Part shown: positions 34,801 to 47,607 of the stretch, piece after piece | Layout of the letters: every line of letters begins with the position of its first letter | How positions within the stretch are numbered: the stretch's first letter is position 1 | DNA from: Telopea speciosissima | Taxonomy: Eukaryota > Streptophyta > Magnoliopsida > Proteales > Proteaceae | Direction of reading: 5' to 3' | Assembly (NCBI RefSeq): GCF_018873765.1 | Contig: NC_057918.1 | Location: forward strand, 7,696,862-7,760,861 | DNA: 64,000 bases | Translations under genes and position numbers: made by a program | Notes under the pieces: generated by a model | What the model was told of the DNA's origin: nothing | The model's input: the letters and a program-made list of their open reading frames with translations, nothing else | Database searches by the model: none

Positions 34801-37800
34801 GTGAGGACCCAAATGAACACTTGTATTCCTTCATTGGAAATTTGTATCATGAGAACAGACAGTACCCTCTTTCACCTCATCAGATCCTTCTGAGAGATTC
34901 AAAGCTTCGAAACACTGAATATATCTATGGAGTGGTTATTTTTTGTGACCATGACACAAAGGTAATGCAGAATACGATACATCCTCCTTCCAAGAGAAGT
35001 AAGGTTGAAAGGAAAATGGATAAGATAATCTATTTCCTTTTCAGTGTCCTGGTTTTGATTTCTTCTATTGGATCCGTTCTCTTTGGTGTTCAAACTAAGA
35101 ATGATATTAGTGGAGGAAGGTATAAAAGGTGGTATCTTAGACCAGATTCTACAACTGTATTTTTTGACCCAAGAAGAGCTTCTTTAGCATCATTTTGTCA
35201 TTTCTTGACTGGTCTTATGTTGTATGGATATTTGATACCAATATCCTTGTATGTATCCATTGAAATTGTGAAGGTTTTGCAGACTATATTTATTAATCAA
35301 GACAAGAATATGTATTATGCGGTAACAGAAAAGCCAGCCCTGGCCCGCACTTCAAATTTGAATGAGGATCTTGGTCAGGTTCATACTATACTTTCTGACA
35401 AAACAGGTACATTGACATGCAACTCTATGGAGTTTGTTAAATGCTCCATAGCTGGTACTGCTTATGGCCGTGGTGTTACTGAAGTAGAGAAGGCTATCAA
35501 AAGAAGGAAAAAAGATGGCGATCCTGAATCTGTTGAAGCATCGTTTGATATGGAGGAGCATAGTGGCAATATTACGGACTCAAGAAAGTCAATCAAGGGT
35601 TTCAACTTCAGGGATGAACGTATCATGGAAGGGAAGTGGATAAATGAACTTCATGCGTATGTCATACAGAATTTCTTTCGTGTGTTAGCAATCTGCCATA
35701 CTGCCATTCCTGATGTAAATAAGGAGTCAGGTGAAATTTCTTATGAAGCTGAGTCACCAGATGAAGCTGCTTTTGTCATAGCTGCAAGGGAGTTTGGCTT
35801 TGAATTCTATGAAAGGACACAGACTAGTATATCATTGCATGAATTGGATCTGAAGACTGGGAAAAAGGTTGCTAGGTGCGTTTTCTTGGTTATTGTTCTT
35901 TCCATCGGCTTCCCTACTTTTATTTAGAAGCTCTTTCTGTATATTTTGTTTGAACATGGTTTCTTAATTCCAGGGCATATAAGCTTCTTCATGTCTTAGA
36001 GTTTAGCAGTTCCCGCAAGAGAATGTCAGTGATAGTGAGGAATGAAGAGAATCAGCTGTTACTCCTTTGCAAGGGTGCAGACAGGTCTGATGCCCTACAT
36101 TTACGTATTGTGTACTGTAGATTCCATAAACTTGTGGTAGTGTTCTTTTGATGCAAAGTTTGTCTTTATCTGTGCATGCATTCAGTGTAATGTTTGAAAG
36201 GCTCTCAGAGGATGGACAGATATTTGAGATTGAGACGAAAGATCACATTAGCAGATATGCTGCAGCAGGTTTAAGAACCTTGGTAATTGCATATCGTGAA
36301 CTGGGTGAACAAGAGTACGCAATATGGAAAGAGGATCTCTTTGAGGCCAAAACATCTGTCTCTGCTGACCGCGACACACAGGTAGATGCTGCAGCGGATA
36401 AGATCGAGAGGGATTTGATACTTCTTGGTGCCACAGCTGTTGAAGACAAACTGCAAAAGGGGGTGAATATCCAACTGTCATCTTGAAACTGCTTTTGACT
36501 AGTAATAGGGCACTGGGCACTGAATTGCAATGTGGGTTGGATGTCTTTTTTTTTTTGGTCTATAGGGTTGTATGTCTTGGGTAGTATGTCATCCTGTAAC
36601 TGCAATTTATTAGACATTAGGTTGGAACAGCCCCTCTATCCAGGCATGGTTAACAATGTCCGTGCACTTACAAGAAACCTACCTAGAAGCACAGAAGCAC
36701 AAGGGCACATGTAAAATGTATAAATTCCTTGCAGAGTCTCTGTAACACTTTCATATGAACGTGCAAGCTTGTGAAACAATGAAATCTTGCTACAATCTTG
36801 TTTTTGAAGAAGTGTGTACATGAATTAATGGTTGGTTATCAACCTGATACACTCTTTGGATGTACAGGTTCCTGAATGCATCAAGAACCTTTCCCAGGCT
36901 GGGGTTAAAATATGGGTCTTAACTGGGGACAAGATGGAAACTGCAGTCAATATTGGGTCTGGCTTACTAAGTTCTCAATCCATTTCTTGTTACTATAGTG
37001 TGGTGAGCATGAGGTCCGAGTCTCCATTCTGATAGTCATATAATAACCAAAAAAAATCCTACAGGTATGCATGTAGGCTGCTGAGGGAAGAGATGAGGCA
37101 GATTGTGATTACACTAGATACACCAGATATCATTGCCTTGGAGAAACAAAGAGACAAGGAAGCAATTGCAAAGGTATGCTAGATGTCAGGTTTCTAAAGG
37201 AAAGGATTGGACACTCATTCATTTTTTGTTTTTGTTTTTTTAAATATTGGGGCATTGGGGCTTTGGTTGATCTATGATTCTCAAAAAATTAATTCTTTGT
37301 TAGGCTTCCCGTGAGAGTGTAACGATGCAAATACGAGAAGGAAAATCTCAAGTTATTTCTTCTAGACAAAGTTGTGTTTCATCTGCTTTGATAATTGATG
37401 GTAAGTCTTTGATCTTTGCCCTCGCGGAGAATCTAGAGAGCTTGTTTCTGGAGCTTGCAATTGATTGTTCATCTGTTATTTGCTGTCGATCATCTCCAAA
37501 ACAGAAAGCACTTGTAAGTGTTACTCCATTTCGTTGAATCGGACATTCGTAAATCTAATTTGTTTTAGTTTATGAGGAATCATCAGTTCCAGTTGTTATT
37601 GACATTAAAATTGTCTGATAGAAATGTAGAAGACATGCAGGTTACTAGATTGGTGAAAAAGGCAACAGGTAAAACAACATTAGCAATTGGTGATGGGGCA
37701 AATGATGTTGGCATGCTTCAAGAAGCTGACATAGGAGTTGGCATCAGCGGTGTGGAGGGAATGCAGGTTATTATAGTTTCTGTGGATTTGAGGAGCCTTA

Positions 37801-40800
37801 TGCCTTTTTAATAAAAAGTATATATGTTTAGGCAAAAGTTCCCTAGTTGGCATACCAGGTAAGAGTGTCTCTCGTTTGGATACTTAATTCTGCCATGTGG
37901 AAGGGTCAAATGGCAAATTTGACCATTGGATACCTAGGAGATGTTCTGGATAGACCACATGTCAAATTTTAGGCTCAAATTCAATCATTTATCCCCATGT
38001 ATTGGCATGCATTCCCGTGTATGTCCATGCACACCTACTGGGCTTCCAATCACTACTGGATCTCTTTTGATTTTTCAATGCTTTGTTTTGCACATGGAGA
38101 ACTCTCTTAATATTTAATCACTAGATTTCCAGTTCATTGTCAAGTCTTACTCTTAAGGATTTAAGGTCCCTATATCTTATCACATTTCTGTCCTACATCG
38201 GATGGTCTTGTTATTTCTCTTTACCCTCTTACTAGGCACCTTTATATCATGACTATCATTATCTTTTTTGTATTTCCCCTTTTTTTCCAATTCCTTTTGT
38301 TTGTGATGACTTCTAGTTTTCTTCTCTATGTCTACTTTCTCATCATGCTCAAAACATCCTAAGCCACTTTCTATGCTGAAAATAAGGGGGACAAATCCTA
38401 TGCTACTTCTTGGACCACTTTTGGTCTCAAACTATTTCCTTTTGTCTTTATCCCAATTTTGCCATCTCTCTGAGGCAGCCTTTTCATGAAAATACTTCCA
38501 TTTGAAAGCTGAGTCAAGATAATTATTTTCTGATTTTTGTATACTGAATCTTTTCTTATGTGTGACGGAGAGGAGTTAATAGAATTATACTGAATTGTTC
38601 TTTGTGAAAAATGAATAACTTATGAGGTTATATTCCAATGACTCTGATCCTTGGTGGCCTCTTCTTGCTAATCCCATGGTTGTAAACAGCATCAAGAATA
38701 TACTCGCTCTCTTGTACCTTCACTTTACCAAGATTACAGAACCCAGTTTATTTGCCAAAACATCCTATGGATGCTTTTTTCCCGTCTTTTAATAGAGGTT
38801 GAGAAGATGTCACAGAGGACTATCTATCCTAATATGACCCCTTGTCTTTCAAGAATGTCATTATACAAAAGGAAAGCATCTTTTCACCAATCAAAGTGTT
38901 TTGTTAATTAACAATGAGAGTCAACATAATCATTCTGATTGATTTTTGTTTGCAGGCTGTTATGGCTAGTGATTTTGCAATTGGTCAGTTCTGTTTTCTG
39001 GAGCGTCTGTTGCTGGTACACGGCCATTGGTGTTACAGGCGAATAGCCAAGATGGTAAGTGCTGTCTCATGGTTTTGTAAGGCCTTGACCTACAATTGCA
39101 ATCACTCAGTGCTCAAGGTTTTAAATTCAGTGGAACTATTGGAATTCGAAGTTTGAATTTTCCTAATTACAGTTCCAGGCAAAATATGAAAAGCTCAGAA
39201 GTAGGAAAGTTACTGGAAGATAAAAGACTTTCTTTTGTCCTTGGATTTCATGTGGATGCTAAAAATTTGCCAGGACTTCAACTAAAGCTGTCTCCTCAAC
39301 AAATTTGTCCCCTCCTCCCTCCTTGATTTGCTTCAATCTATTTCCTTTGAGGATGAAATACTCAAAGCCATCCTCTCCCACAAGACCAATCGTGCCCCTG
39401 GTACTGACAGTTTTAGCTAGGATTTCTTCTCTGCTAGTTGGGACATCATCAAGGTTGACATTGTCAATACTATTCGTAGCTTCTTCTTCAACCCTAGCCA
39501 GATCCTTAAGGTCAACCACACTTTTCTCTGTCTCATCCCAAAAAAAGAAGGGGCTTTCTCCTTGTTTGACTTTAGACCAATCTCACTTTGCAACCTTCTT
39601 TACAAATTCATCGCCAAAATCTTGGCCAATCGTCTCCAACTGGTGGTTCCTTCCCTTGTTGGCCCCAACCAATCGGCTTTCATCTCGGGAAGAAGTATTT
39701 CGGATAACATCCTCCTTTGTTCCAAAATTGTTCGGGATTTTGACCCCAAATCTCGATCCCCAGTTGCCCTCATGAAAATAGACATCCATAAAGCTTTTGA
39801 TTCTCTCCGCTGGGACATTATTACTGAGGTCTTGACCCTTATGGGCTTCCCATTTCCTTTCGTTCGCTGGATCCATGCTTATATCTCTTCCCCTAGATTC
39901 TCTGTCCTTGTCAATGGATCCTCGATGAGGTTCTTCTCTTCTCAGGTTGGCATCCGCCAAGGCTGTCCCCTGTCTCCTTTCTTCTTCTCCCTTGCCCTCT
40001 CCAGAAGCATTCAGTCCAGAACTGATCAACTTCTTATCTCTCCCATCCCCAAAGTCAAAGCCATTAAACTTTCCCACCTTGCTTTTGCTGATGATCTCAT
40101 GATCTTCTCCAAGGCTTCCCCTGCCTCCATCTTGACCATTATGACCTCCTTGCACCAATTTGAAATTTTGAATGCCTCTCGGGTCTCAAAATCAATCTCT
40201 TGAAATCCTACATCTTTCTTTCGGGTGTTTCCGAAGCTGATAAGGCTTCCCTCCTCCGCCTTACGGGTTTCTTCCTAGGTACCCTCCCTGTTAAGTACCT
40301 TGGCCTCCCTCTGATCAATGCTAGGATGATTGGCCATCACTGCACCCCCATGCTTGATCTAATTCGCAAGAGGCTTCAACTTTGGAAAGGAAAACTCCTT
40401 TCCTATGCAGGGAGGGTCGAGCTGATTAGATCAGTCCTCCAATCCTCCTACATCTATTGGTGCAACATTTATGGGCTTCCTAAATCTTCCATTAAAGCCA
40501 TGAAATCTTTATTTTGTGCCTTCCTCTGAAAAGGAAAAGAATGTTCCAAATTTCTCCACCCCCTTAGTTGGAAATCCATTTGTCTTCCTAAAAGAGAAGG
40601 TGGTCACGACATCCATAGAATTCGAGATTCTAATAACTAAGGAATTCTCAAGTTGCTTTGAAAAATCTCCACTAAGCATGACTTCATTTGGGTTAATTGG
40701 GTCTACTCCTATCTTCTTAAATCTGAATCAATTTGCACTGTTCCCATTCCTGCCAACTCTTCTTGGGTCTAGCGCCAAATCCTTCACCTTCGTCCCCTAG

Positions 40801-43448
40801 TCCTCAGAGCTACTATCACCAAGATTGCTGATGGGAATTCAATCTCCCTCTGGCTCAATCACTGGCATCCCTTAGGAGTTCTCCTTTCTGTGGTAGGAGC
40901 CCGCACGGTTTACTCCTCTGGTATTCCAAAATATGCCAAGGCCTCCTCCATTATTTCCCATGGTGTTTGGTCCTCCTCTCTTCCCCCTCTTCCGAGTCTC
41001 TCCCCGGTCTGGGCCTCCCTTCCTCCCTCAAGCCTCTACCCCCGACAAGATCCTTTGGATCCCCTCCCCACACAAGCTTTCCTCCTTCACTGCCACCTCT
41101 CTGTCTCCCCATCCTGTATCCTCTATTGGAATGGTATTGAGGACATCAACCACCTTTTCTTTTCTTGCTCTTTTGCCACCTCAGTTTGGAAGAAAGCCTT
41201 AGATTCATTTTGGCCCTGTAGTGGAGACCTTTACCCTTCTCTAGGGAGTGGCTTTGGATGGATATGACTTTCTCCGGTAGTACCATTTGCGATGTTGTTG
41301 GTAAGCTTCCGTTCGGTGCTGTTATTTCTCATATTTGGATGGAGCGGAATTTTCGAAGATGGACTTCCAACTCCCGTTCTCTAAGATTCACTTATTGCCT
41401 CATAGATCTATTGTAGACTCCCCAAGGAACATGCATATTGTTGTTACCTGGGGTTTACCTGTTTCTCTTCTTCTTCCTCTTGGCCCTTCCTAGGGTCCGG
41501 TTTTGTATAGCTCCCCCCCCTCTCTCCCTGTGTATTCCCCCTCCCCTTTTCCCTGCTCTCCTTTTGGCAACGAGTTAATTATTCACCATAAAAAAAAATT
41601 AGGTCTGCACCAGTTCAAACTCTGGTTCTAAAAGGACACTTAAAACCTTGGTCCAAATCCCAATCAAACAGTCATAATGTCAAGCAGCCTATATACATCT
41701 TCCAAATTCGATGACTCATCTTTATCATTGACTCTTATTTCTTTTCTTAATGCTCTCATTGAAATCCATGGAGTTGGGATTGGGAAATTTTGTTGACAAG
41801 CCATCATTGTTTCTAACCAACATTAAAATCATAAAAAAAAAGAAGAAAACTATCACAGTAGTTGTTTTCATCCAGCTTACTACTAAAACAAAAAGGGAGG
41901 TTCCCATTCTGGCGTACAATTTTTAAGTGAGACCTTAAGATGAAGGGGATTCTGTCATTGATAAATCTGGATTTTGGTCATCAATTAATAAATATTCATC
42001 TTGCCAGGTTAATGTGAACTTTTTATTTGTTTCTGCAGATATGTTACTTTTTCTACAAAGACATAACATTTGGTTTAACCTTATTTTGGTTTGAGGCTTA
42101 TGCGTCTTTCTCCGGCCAACCTGCTTATAATGATTGGTGCATGACCTTCTACAATGTTTTCTTCACTTCTCTTCCTGTGATTGCACTTGGTATCTTTGAT
42201 CAGGATGTTTCTGCAAGCCTCTGTCTTGAGGTACACAATTTCATGTTCTTAGCTCTTAAATACCTATGGATGTATAAAAACCAAATAGTAAAAACTAAAA
42301 AGTTTCCTTGGAGAAGGATATCCTCATTGTGAACAGAGAAATTGCAAATGCAGGGTAGGTTGTTGACCATTGAAGATGAAGCATGAAATTTTTATACAGG
42401 GAACTATGATTTCTGATTCAAAAATTAAACCCATGGTTAATTTTTTTTTTGGCTAACTATTAGTTATACATCCATACAACACTTTATTGTGAATGTGGGG
42501 TATTGCATATCCAATTCCTTATTACATCCAACAATTTTGTTATGGAAAAAAAATGAAACAATCCGTTGGAGATCATTATTCTTATCATCCTTCATCACTA
42601 TCTCCTACTCTAGTCAAGAGGACCTTTATTTATGTATTGTTGGGTGCATCTTGCCTTCTTTTGATTGCCCCTTGTCTTAATCCCAGAAGCTAGTTAATAT
42701 AGGGGTAAAAAAGGGTTTTCAAAATAATTTGAAAGCGACTTGTCATTATGTCCTTGTTAAAAGAAGCACATTTTTCGAGTAGGATGTGAAATGACAGGAT
42801 TTATCCTCGTTGAAAAAAATTGTGTAATACTAAGCGGACAAAAAAGTAAAGTTGCGACTTTTTTTTTTCACCAACTTTGGTTACAACAAGATTTTTCCTA
42901 GTTTATTTTTGTTGATACTCACTTCTATATTGGTTTTACAGTACCCTCTGTTATATCAAGAAGGTTTACAGAACATCCTCTTCAGCTGGGCTCGTATACT
43001 TGGTTGGATGTTTAATGGGGTTATCAGTTCTGGTATCATCTACTTCTTCATCACTAGTTCGGTCATTCACCAGGCCTTTCGGAGAGATGGACGAGTGGCA
43101 GAGTATGAAGTCCTCGGGGTCACATTGTATACTTGTGTTGTGTGGACTGTAAACTGCCAGATGGCTCTGACCATCAACTACTTCACATGGATCCAACACT
43201 TCTTCATCTGGGGCTGCATCATCTTCTGGTACATATTCTTGGTTATTTATGGGTTGCTTCCACCAACATTATCTACAACAGCATACCAGGTTCTTGTGGA
43301 AGCATGTGCATCAAGTCCTCTTTACTGGTTGTCCACCTTCTTTGTTGTTATATCTGCATTAATACCTTATTTTTCCTATAAGGCTTTTCAAATCCGATTC
43401 TGTCCTATGTACCATAACAAAATTCAGATAGCACGATTAAAAGGCTGA
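31835..43448 (+). CDS. P4-type ATPase, phospholipid flippase (ALA family)
   Basis: Eleven exons join in frame: 31835-32218, 34521-35875, 35974-36084, 36186-36462, 36868-36956, 37065-37173, 37304-37513, 37641-37766, 38956-39054, 42039-42230, 42942-43448; product 1152 residues. P4-ATPases move phospholipids from the outer to the inner membrane leaflet, usually with a CDC50/ALIS partner. Seen: the N-terminal LHFS/DDHSQIG-type start, [13 protein letters not shown] (about 73), DGETNLK (192-198), the PISLY motif of membrane helix 4, phosphorylated D421 in DKTGTLT, KGAD (613-616), TGDK (728-731) and GDGAND (862-867). Ten hydrophobic segments fit the family. It is closest by eye to the ALA8-ALA12 branch. 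The C-terminus stops about ten residues after the CPMYH block, a short tail. Intron 9 (39055-42038) holds a LINE. Start chosen at 31835 because the family begins there. Confidence 0.96.
33716..33955. repeat. Tandem duplication in flippase intron 1
   Basis: Two copies of about 115 bases at 33716-33830 and 33838-33953. Both contain agaagaggaggc-gattc, gtcgaagtgtc-atactcaac, actcaaataagccaattctt and gtggttaagcgatcct-tatg. They differ at scattered single bases. Non-coding. Confidence 0.85.
39250..41610 (+). pseudogene. L1-type LINE remnant in flippase intron 9
   Basis: In the sense of the gene, one frame after another shows [20 protein letters not shown] (about 39340), [16 protein letters not shown] (about 39515), [67 protein letters not shown] and the active-site AFADDLMIF (about 40081-40107). 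It then has the [15 protein letters not shown] and SWKSICLPK blocks, and a C-terminal [20 protein letters not shown] zinc-binding block. An early in-frame stop follows SFS near 39417, and later frameshifts break the rest. The endonuclease part is absent. It ends in an A tract at about 41590-41599. Splice sites of exons 9 and 10 are intact, so the gene can still be spliced. Confidence 0.9.
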
Positions 43449-44160
43449 CGCTCAAAATTCTGTTGGGTTCTATGCCCGGAATTGAGGACATTGTTCAACA
43501 TTTGAAGGAGACACTTTGGCAGAGAACTTGTGAAACATGGTCAGTGTCAGAATTTTGAGTTCAACCCTGGGAATGGTTTCCAGGATCTCAATAGTATCTT
43601 CAGAATGTATATTGTCAATTGCAAGTGGAAATGAAGCTTTGATATGTAGTGAACTGTATATAACTATATATTCTCTTCTGTATGTTCAGCATTTAAATTG
43701 CAAGCTGCAATTGCAATGAAGCTTGATAGGTAGTGCATTGTATACATTCTCTTCAGCTTCTTGTGATGCTGATAGGGGGATTGGGTCCCTGTCCTAGTGG
43801 GGGGCCTGGAGATGTGGACTTCCCTCAGCTATGGATTAGAAGTTTTCACTGCATCCAATGCACACCCCGCTTGAGATGGAAGAATTCCCAAATGCTGAAT
43901 GCTGTTTTCGACATTCCTTAATCCACATTGATTTGGGATATTTTCAGGGTTGGAGTGTTACCATCACGGTGTTGATCTGAAACAGTGATCCAGGTCCCTT
44001 TCCTACAGGAGAAAGTGTTTTTGTTCTCTCTGAATTTTAAGCGATATACTAATGGGCCTTGGCGGCTAGGCCCAATACAGCGGAGGGCTATTGGTTGCCC
44101 ATGGTATTCACTGCTGCACTGCATGTGAACTTTTACCCCCAAAATAGTGATGCAGGTTGA
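43449..44160 (+). other. Probable 3' UTR and downstream flank of the flippase gene
   Basis: No further coding sequence. AT-rich stretches near 43610-43720 would fit polyadenylation, but no single signal is decisive. Confidence 0.4.
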
Positions 44161-44164
44161 TTGA

Positions 44165-44435
44165 TCAGTGAAGAAATCTCCCATGTGAATCGGGCATCCG
44201 AGCGATAATTTGAATTGGCTCCCAATTATGCTGCATATTATCCGATCGAGCGATAATCGAGCAAATGCAAGTATTTATGTTTCTTCATAACAACTCCGTG
44301 CTACACATTTGTTTCTTCATAATACAACTCCATGATACAAATTTGTTTGATAACAGTGATAGAAAACTAACCAATAGAAGATTGTTCCAAAATATTTCGA
44401 AAATTTTGTTGAGATTTCAATTACTGATTTGAACT
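44165..44435. repeat. Displaced copy of the cyclin upstream region, part 1
   Basis: Blocks shared with 49110-49490: gcaaatgcaagtatttatg, tttcttcataacacaactcc, atgatacacatttgtttgat, gttgattgatca with cttccatgt-gtgaatcg, and attttgttgagatttcaatt. The block order differs between the copies. A further shared part lies at 45357-45430. Confidence 0.75.
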
Positions 44436-44593
44436 AAAAAAGTTGCACAAGAAACACATTAATATATTAATTTTTTTTGGGGATAACTTACACGGACCTC
44501 CCCTTACCGCATGGTTTAAGTACATTTATCCCTCTTTATTTATAAAAAATACAAAGACGTCCCCTACATCTCAAATTATTTTACACTTAAACT

Positions 44594-45307
44594 TAAGGGT
44601 GTCAACTGGTTCGGTTTCGGGTATTCGGTTCGGTTCCATGCATTGTAGGTGTGACCCGAAACAGAACCGATACCCGACTCGGTTTTGGTAGTTACAACCG
44701 AATCCGAACCCCCTCGGTTCGGTTCGGTCTCGGTTCTAAATCGGTTTCACAAAATGGTTATAATTCGGGTCTAATTCGATTTTTAATGTAATATAATTCG
44801 GTTCTTGAATACGGTTCCATTTTTTTATAGGAGAAAATGGAGGTTGCACGTTTGAATTTGAAAGAATTGTAAGACTTCAAAATAAAAGAATAAGATTAAA
44901 AATCTAAAATTAAAATAAAAACAATAAAATAGAAAAGGGAATATAAATAGCCATTCGGTTAGAGAATTAGAGTTATAGTGTTAAACAATTACCAAAAAAA
45001 CAAAGAAGATAAATATGGTTTTTGATTTGGGTGTATACGGTTTTGGTTACTTTAATTACTTAATTACTTTATTAAATATCATTTTCCCAATTAAAAGATA
45101 TAGGGTTTGGGAATTAAATGGGTATTCGGTTCGATTTCAGTTCGAACCGACGGGTTTGGACATGAAATCGAAACTGAATCGAACCGAATTAACTTATCCT
45201 ATATTTGAATCGAAACCAAACCGAATTAATTTGGTTCGACTCGGTTCGATTAATTCGGCTAGATTTTGAGTTCGATTTTCGATTTCGATTTGGTTTTGAT
45301 ACCCTTA
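44594..45307. mobile_element. hAT-like non-autonomous element with 8-bp target duplication
   Basis: A 714-base segment with terminal inverted repeats taagggtgtcaa / ttgataccctta (one mismatch) is flanked by cttaaact on both sides (44586-44593 and 45308-45315). An 8-bp duplication and ends of type TA-GGGTGTC are hallmarks of hAT MITEs. The interior is rich in cggttcgg and its complement in inverted arrangement; the middle (44820-45100) is AT-rich. No transposase. The open frame at 45015-45269 is a by-product of the repeats. Confidence 0.85.
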
Positions 45308-45356
45308 CTTAAACTTAGCCATTACTGAATTCTGTTAGTTGCTAACGGTAAGAGTT

Positions 45357-45432
45357 TTGAATGATTTTTATGATCATTCTACTCCTTGAGAGAGTAGAAA
45401 TACATATTTGTCATATGAGAACGAATTCAGAA
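45357..45432. repeat. Displaced copy of the cyclin upstream region, part 2
   Basis: gaatgatttttatgatcatt, ctactccttgagagag and gtagaaatacatatttgtcatatgag recur at 49172-49250 almost unchanged. Confidence 0.8.
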
Positions 45433-45844
45433 AAAATATTTCGTTTCAGTTGTTTGTGATATTAGTCAATGACCAAAAAAAATAATAATAATAAAAACAA
45501 CAAAATGAGATAAAGTTGCTAACTTCTCGCCGTGGAAGTTGGTTTTTGGTAGAAGAAGCCCTCAACCACCGTATGACCCGTCTGTCCAGGATAATTATCG
45601 TGGACATATTTCTCTCTCCTGTTTCCTGTCTTTGTTATCAAACCAATTAAAACCCTACTAATTCTTTAATTAATTCTCTCCTGTTTTACATACTTTTCAG
45701 TTCCCCTATCATTCTAGTAGCATTATGGGTTTCAGAAGGGCTTTACGTATAGTTTTACGCTGAAAAATAGGTGGTGTGTGTGGAATTGTCAGAATCTTAG
45801 GGGTGCATGAGGAATATTGGGTCCATTTAAGGGAATGCGTATTT

Positions 45845-45975
45845 AACCCTAATAAATATGGGCTTTGTTAAGTGGGTTTGGGTTATGTAAAGATATAAAT
45901 ATGGGCTTTGTTAAGTGGGCTTGGGCTATGTTAATATATAAATATGGGTTTTGTTAAGTGGGCTGTGATGGGCTG
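45845..45975. repeat. Three-copy tandem repeat, unit about 54 bases
   Basis: Three imperfect copies of aaatatgggctttgttaagtgggyttgggytatgt, starting near 45848, 45897 and 45942. A related, more degraded pair lies at 47845-47930. The segment runs on to a gacacccctaca end near 46110, which resembles a hAT-type terminus, but the other terminus was not found. Confidence 0.75.
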
Positions 45976-46047
45976 CTCATTATTCAGGGCCAATCAGGAC
46001 TGGGCCAGACTTGGGAAAACCCTGCCAGAGTCGGTCTGGGTTTGGGT

Positions 46048-46480
46048 TTAGGTTAAGGCTGTCAGGATTGGGCTAGGGTTAAAGCCAAGTCCAGCCCAGG
46101 GTCGGACACCCCTACATTTTATACTTGTTTTCTTATCTTCCCCCAAATCCGAAAGTGTTTCGTTAATTTGATCCTCACGGGACATACTTGCGTGCGGGAA
46201 TTGGGGATGCAATTGATTATTCACAATTTCAAACAGAATCAGATCGGAATCATCGGAGCTCAAAAACTGTAGAATCGATCCTCAATCACATCCAGAAATA
46301 AGGAACTAATCTGCAGGTAAAAACTAATAATAGGAAATTTGAATTTAAAAAAAACAGAAGATGAAGTGAAGGGTGTAAATAAAGAGGAAAAGCTATCAGA
46401 TCCCATATACAGTCGAATCGCCAAGAACCCTAAAAATAGGGAATTTCTAGGGTTTTTTTTGGGTGTTGAATCAGTCATGT
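46048..46480 (-). other. Unrecognised minus-strand leader-like sequence with two short ORFs
   Basis: On the minus strand, two short frames (72 and 71 codons) surround aaccctagaaattccc and a ttttacctgcag acceptor-like site near 46315. This resembles the 5' end of a plant gene. No product can be recognised and no downstream exons were found to the left. It may be a gene fragment or chance. Confidence 0.25.
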
Positions 46481-47244
46481 CCGATCGTTGGAAAGTTGGA
46501 TAGTCATGTAATTATTTATTATCAAACATACAATACACGGACCCATATTGGAAATTTCATCGACGGGTCGGATCGATCGTAATCAGAATCGGTCATGGCA
46601 GACCGATCCTCTCAACTAAGTCACCTGGAAACCCAAGAATTGGTCCACAGTTAAATTAGGACAAAAGAAAATGGGGGAGAGAGGGTCAAGGGGCCAGTTT
46701 AGTTTTCTCCAGTATCTCAAACTTAAATATGTTCCTAGAGCTACTTGACATGAAATCAAAAGCATTGGCAGCTCCAACGGAATATATTATTCAAAGGTTC
46801 TCATTAGCATGGATCTTATAGTGGATGAAATGCCTTTTATATGCGATGGAGATCGCTTCTAATGTTTTTCCTACTAATTAGATCTTTCTCTCTCCTAATG
46901 TCTCTTCATGTCTTCACAAATCTCTTGCCTCCAACTCTCGAAGGTGTGCTCATCATGAGACTTGTTAGGTATAATTAAGAGTGTTAATTCAGTATGGTAT
47001 CGAAGTCTAACATCTCATAACGATATCGTACCGTACCAAGTATAGTATCATTTTTTCATATCGATATTGTATCTCGAATACGATTCCATTTTTCCATATC
47101 AATACCGCATCGAATTGACACCCTTAGTATATATCTAAATTATATACCCAAACCCATCTTGTTAAGACAAAAAATTTTGGCAAATAATTTCTGATCTAGA
47201 GTATGATTTAAGATTGTGGAATGTTATATTCCATAAGTGAAAAA

Positions 47245-47605
47245 ATAGTATTTATTCTAGAAACAATTGATGAATTAGTAGTCAACATTGATTATCGTTA
47301 TGATGATCCGGAACTTTCTAAAGACATGTTCAGGCACTGTAAAGAATATGAGTTACTACTTATTTTCTTTTTCTCTCTCAATGGTTATAATTTTATTATT
47401 AATATTTATCACTTATTAATATATTTTATTTGACCCTGAGTCGTTGGATGTTTCATTGGGCACTCATGGGCATTCTCTTCACCAGAGAAAATCCCGAGAG
47501 GGTTCCAAAGAATAAAAGCATCGATATACGTGAAGCACTGATTAATTGGAATGTGTTGGAATGCCACATCAGCCTTATGCTAATAGAAATTGATATTTCA
47601 ATCTA
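47245..47605 (+). pseudogene. Broken partial duplicate of the A-type cyclin
   Basis: Two exon remnants match the downstream cyclin. The first (about 47250-47351) reads VVNIDYRYDDPELSKDMFRHCKEYE against VNIDYHYDDPELAEDIYKHWKEYE. Its donor has changed from gag/gta to gag/tta. The second (about 47490-47555) reads ERVPKNKSIDIREALINW against ERVQKNINTDMREVLIDW, with IV following in the intact gene lost here. Intron sequence after it (cacatcagcctt-tat, tttcaatcta) also matches 50855-50915. Nothing corresponding to later exons follows. A truncated tandem duplicate, not functional. Confidence 0.88.
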
Positions 47606-47607
47606 GG

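Noticed and set aside
39583..40158. 191-codon minus-strand frame
   Set aside because: It is antisense to the LINE reverse transcriptase, which has clear motifs on the plus strand.
45015..45269. 84-codon frame at 45 kb
   Set aside because: It lies inside the hAT-like MITE and reflects its inverted cggttcgg repeats.
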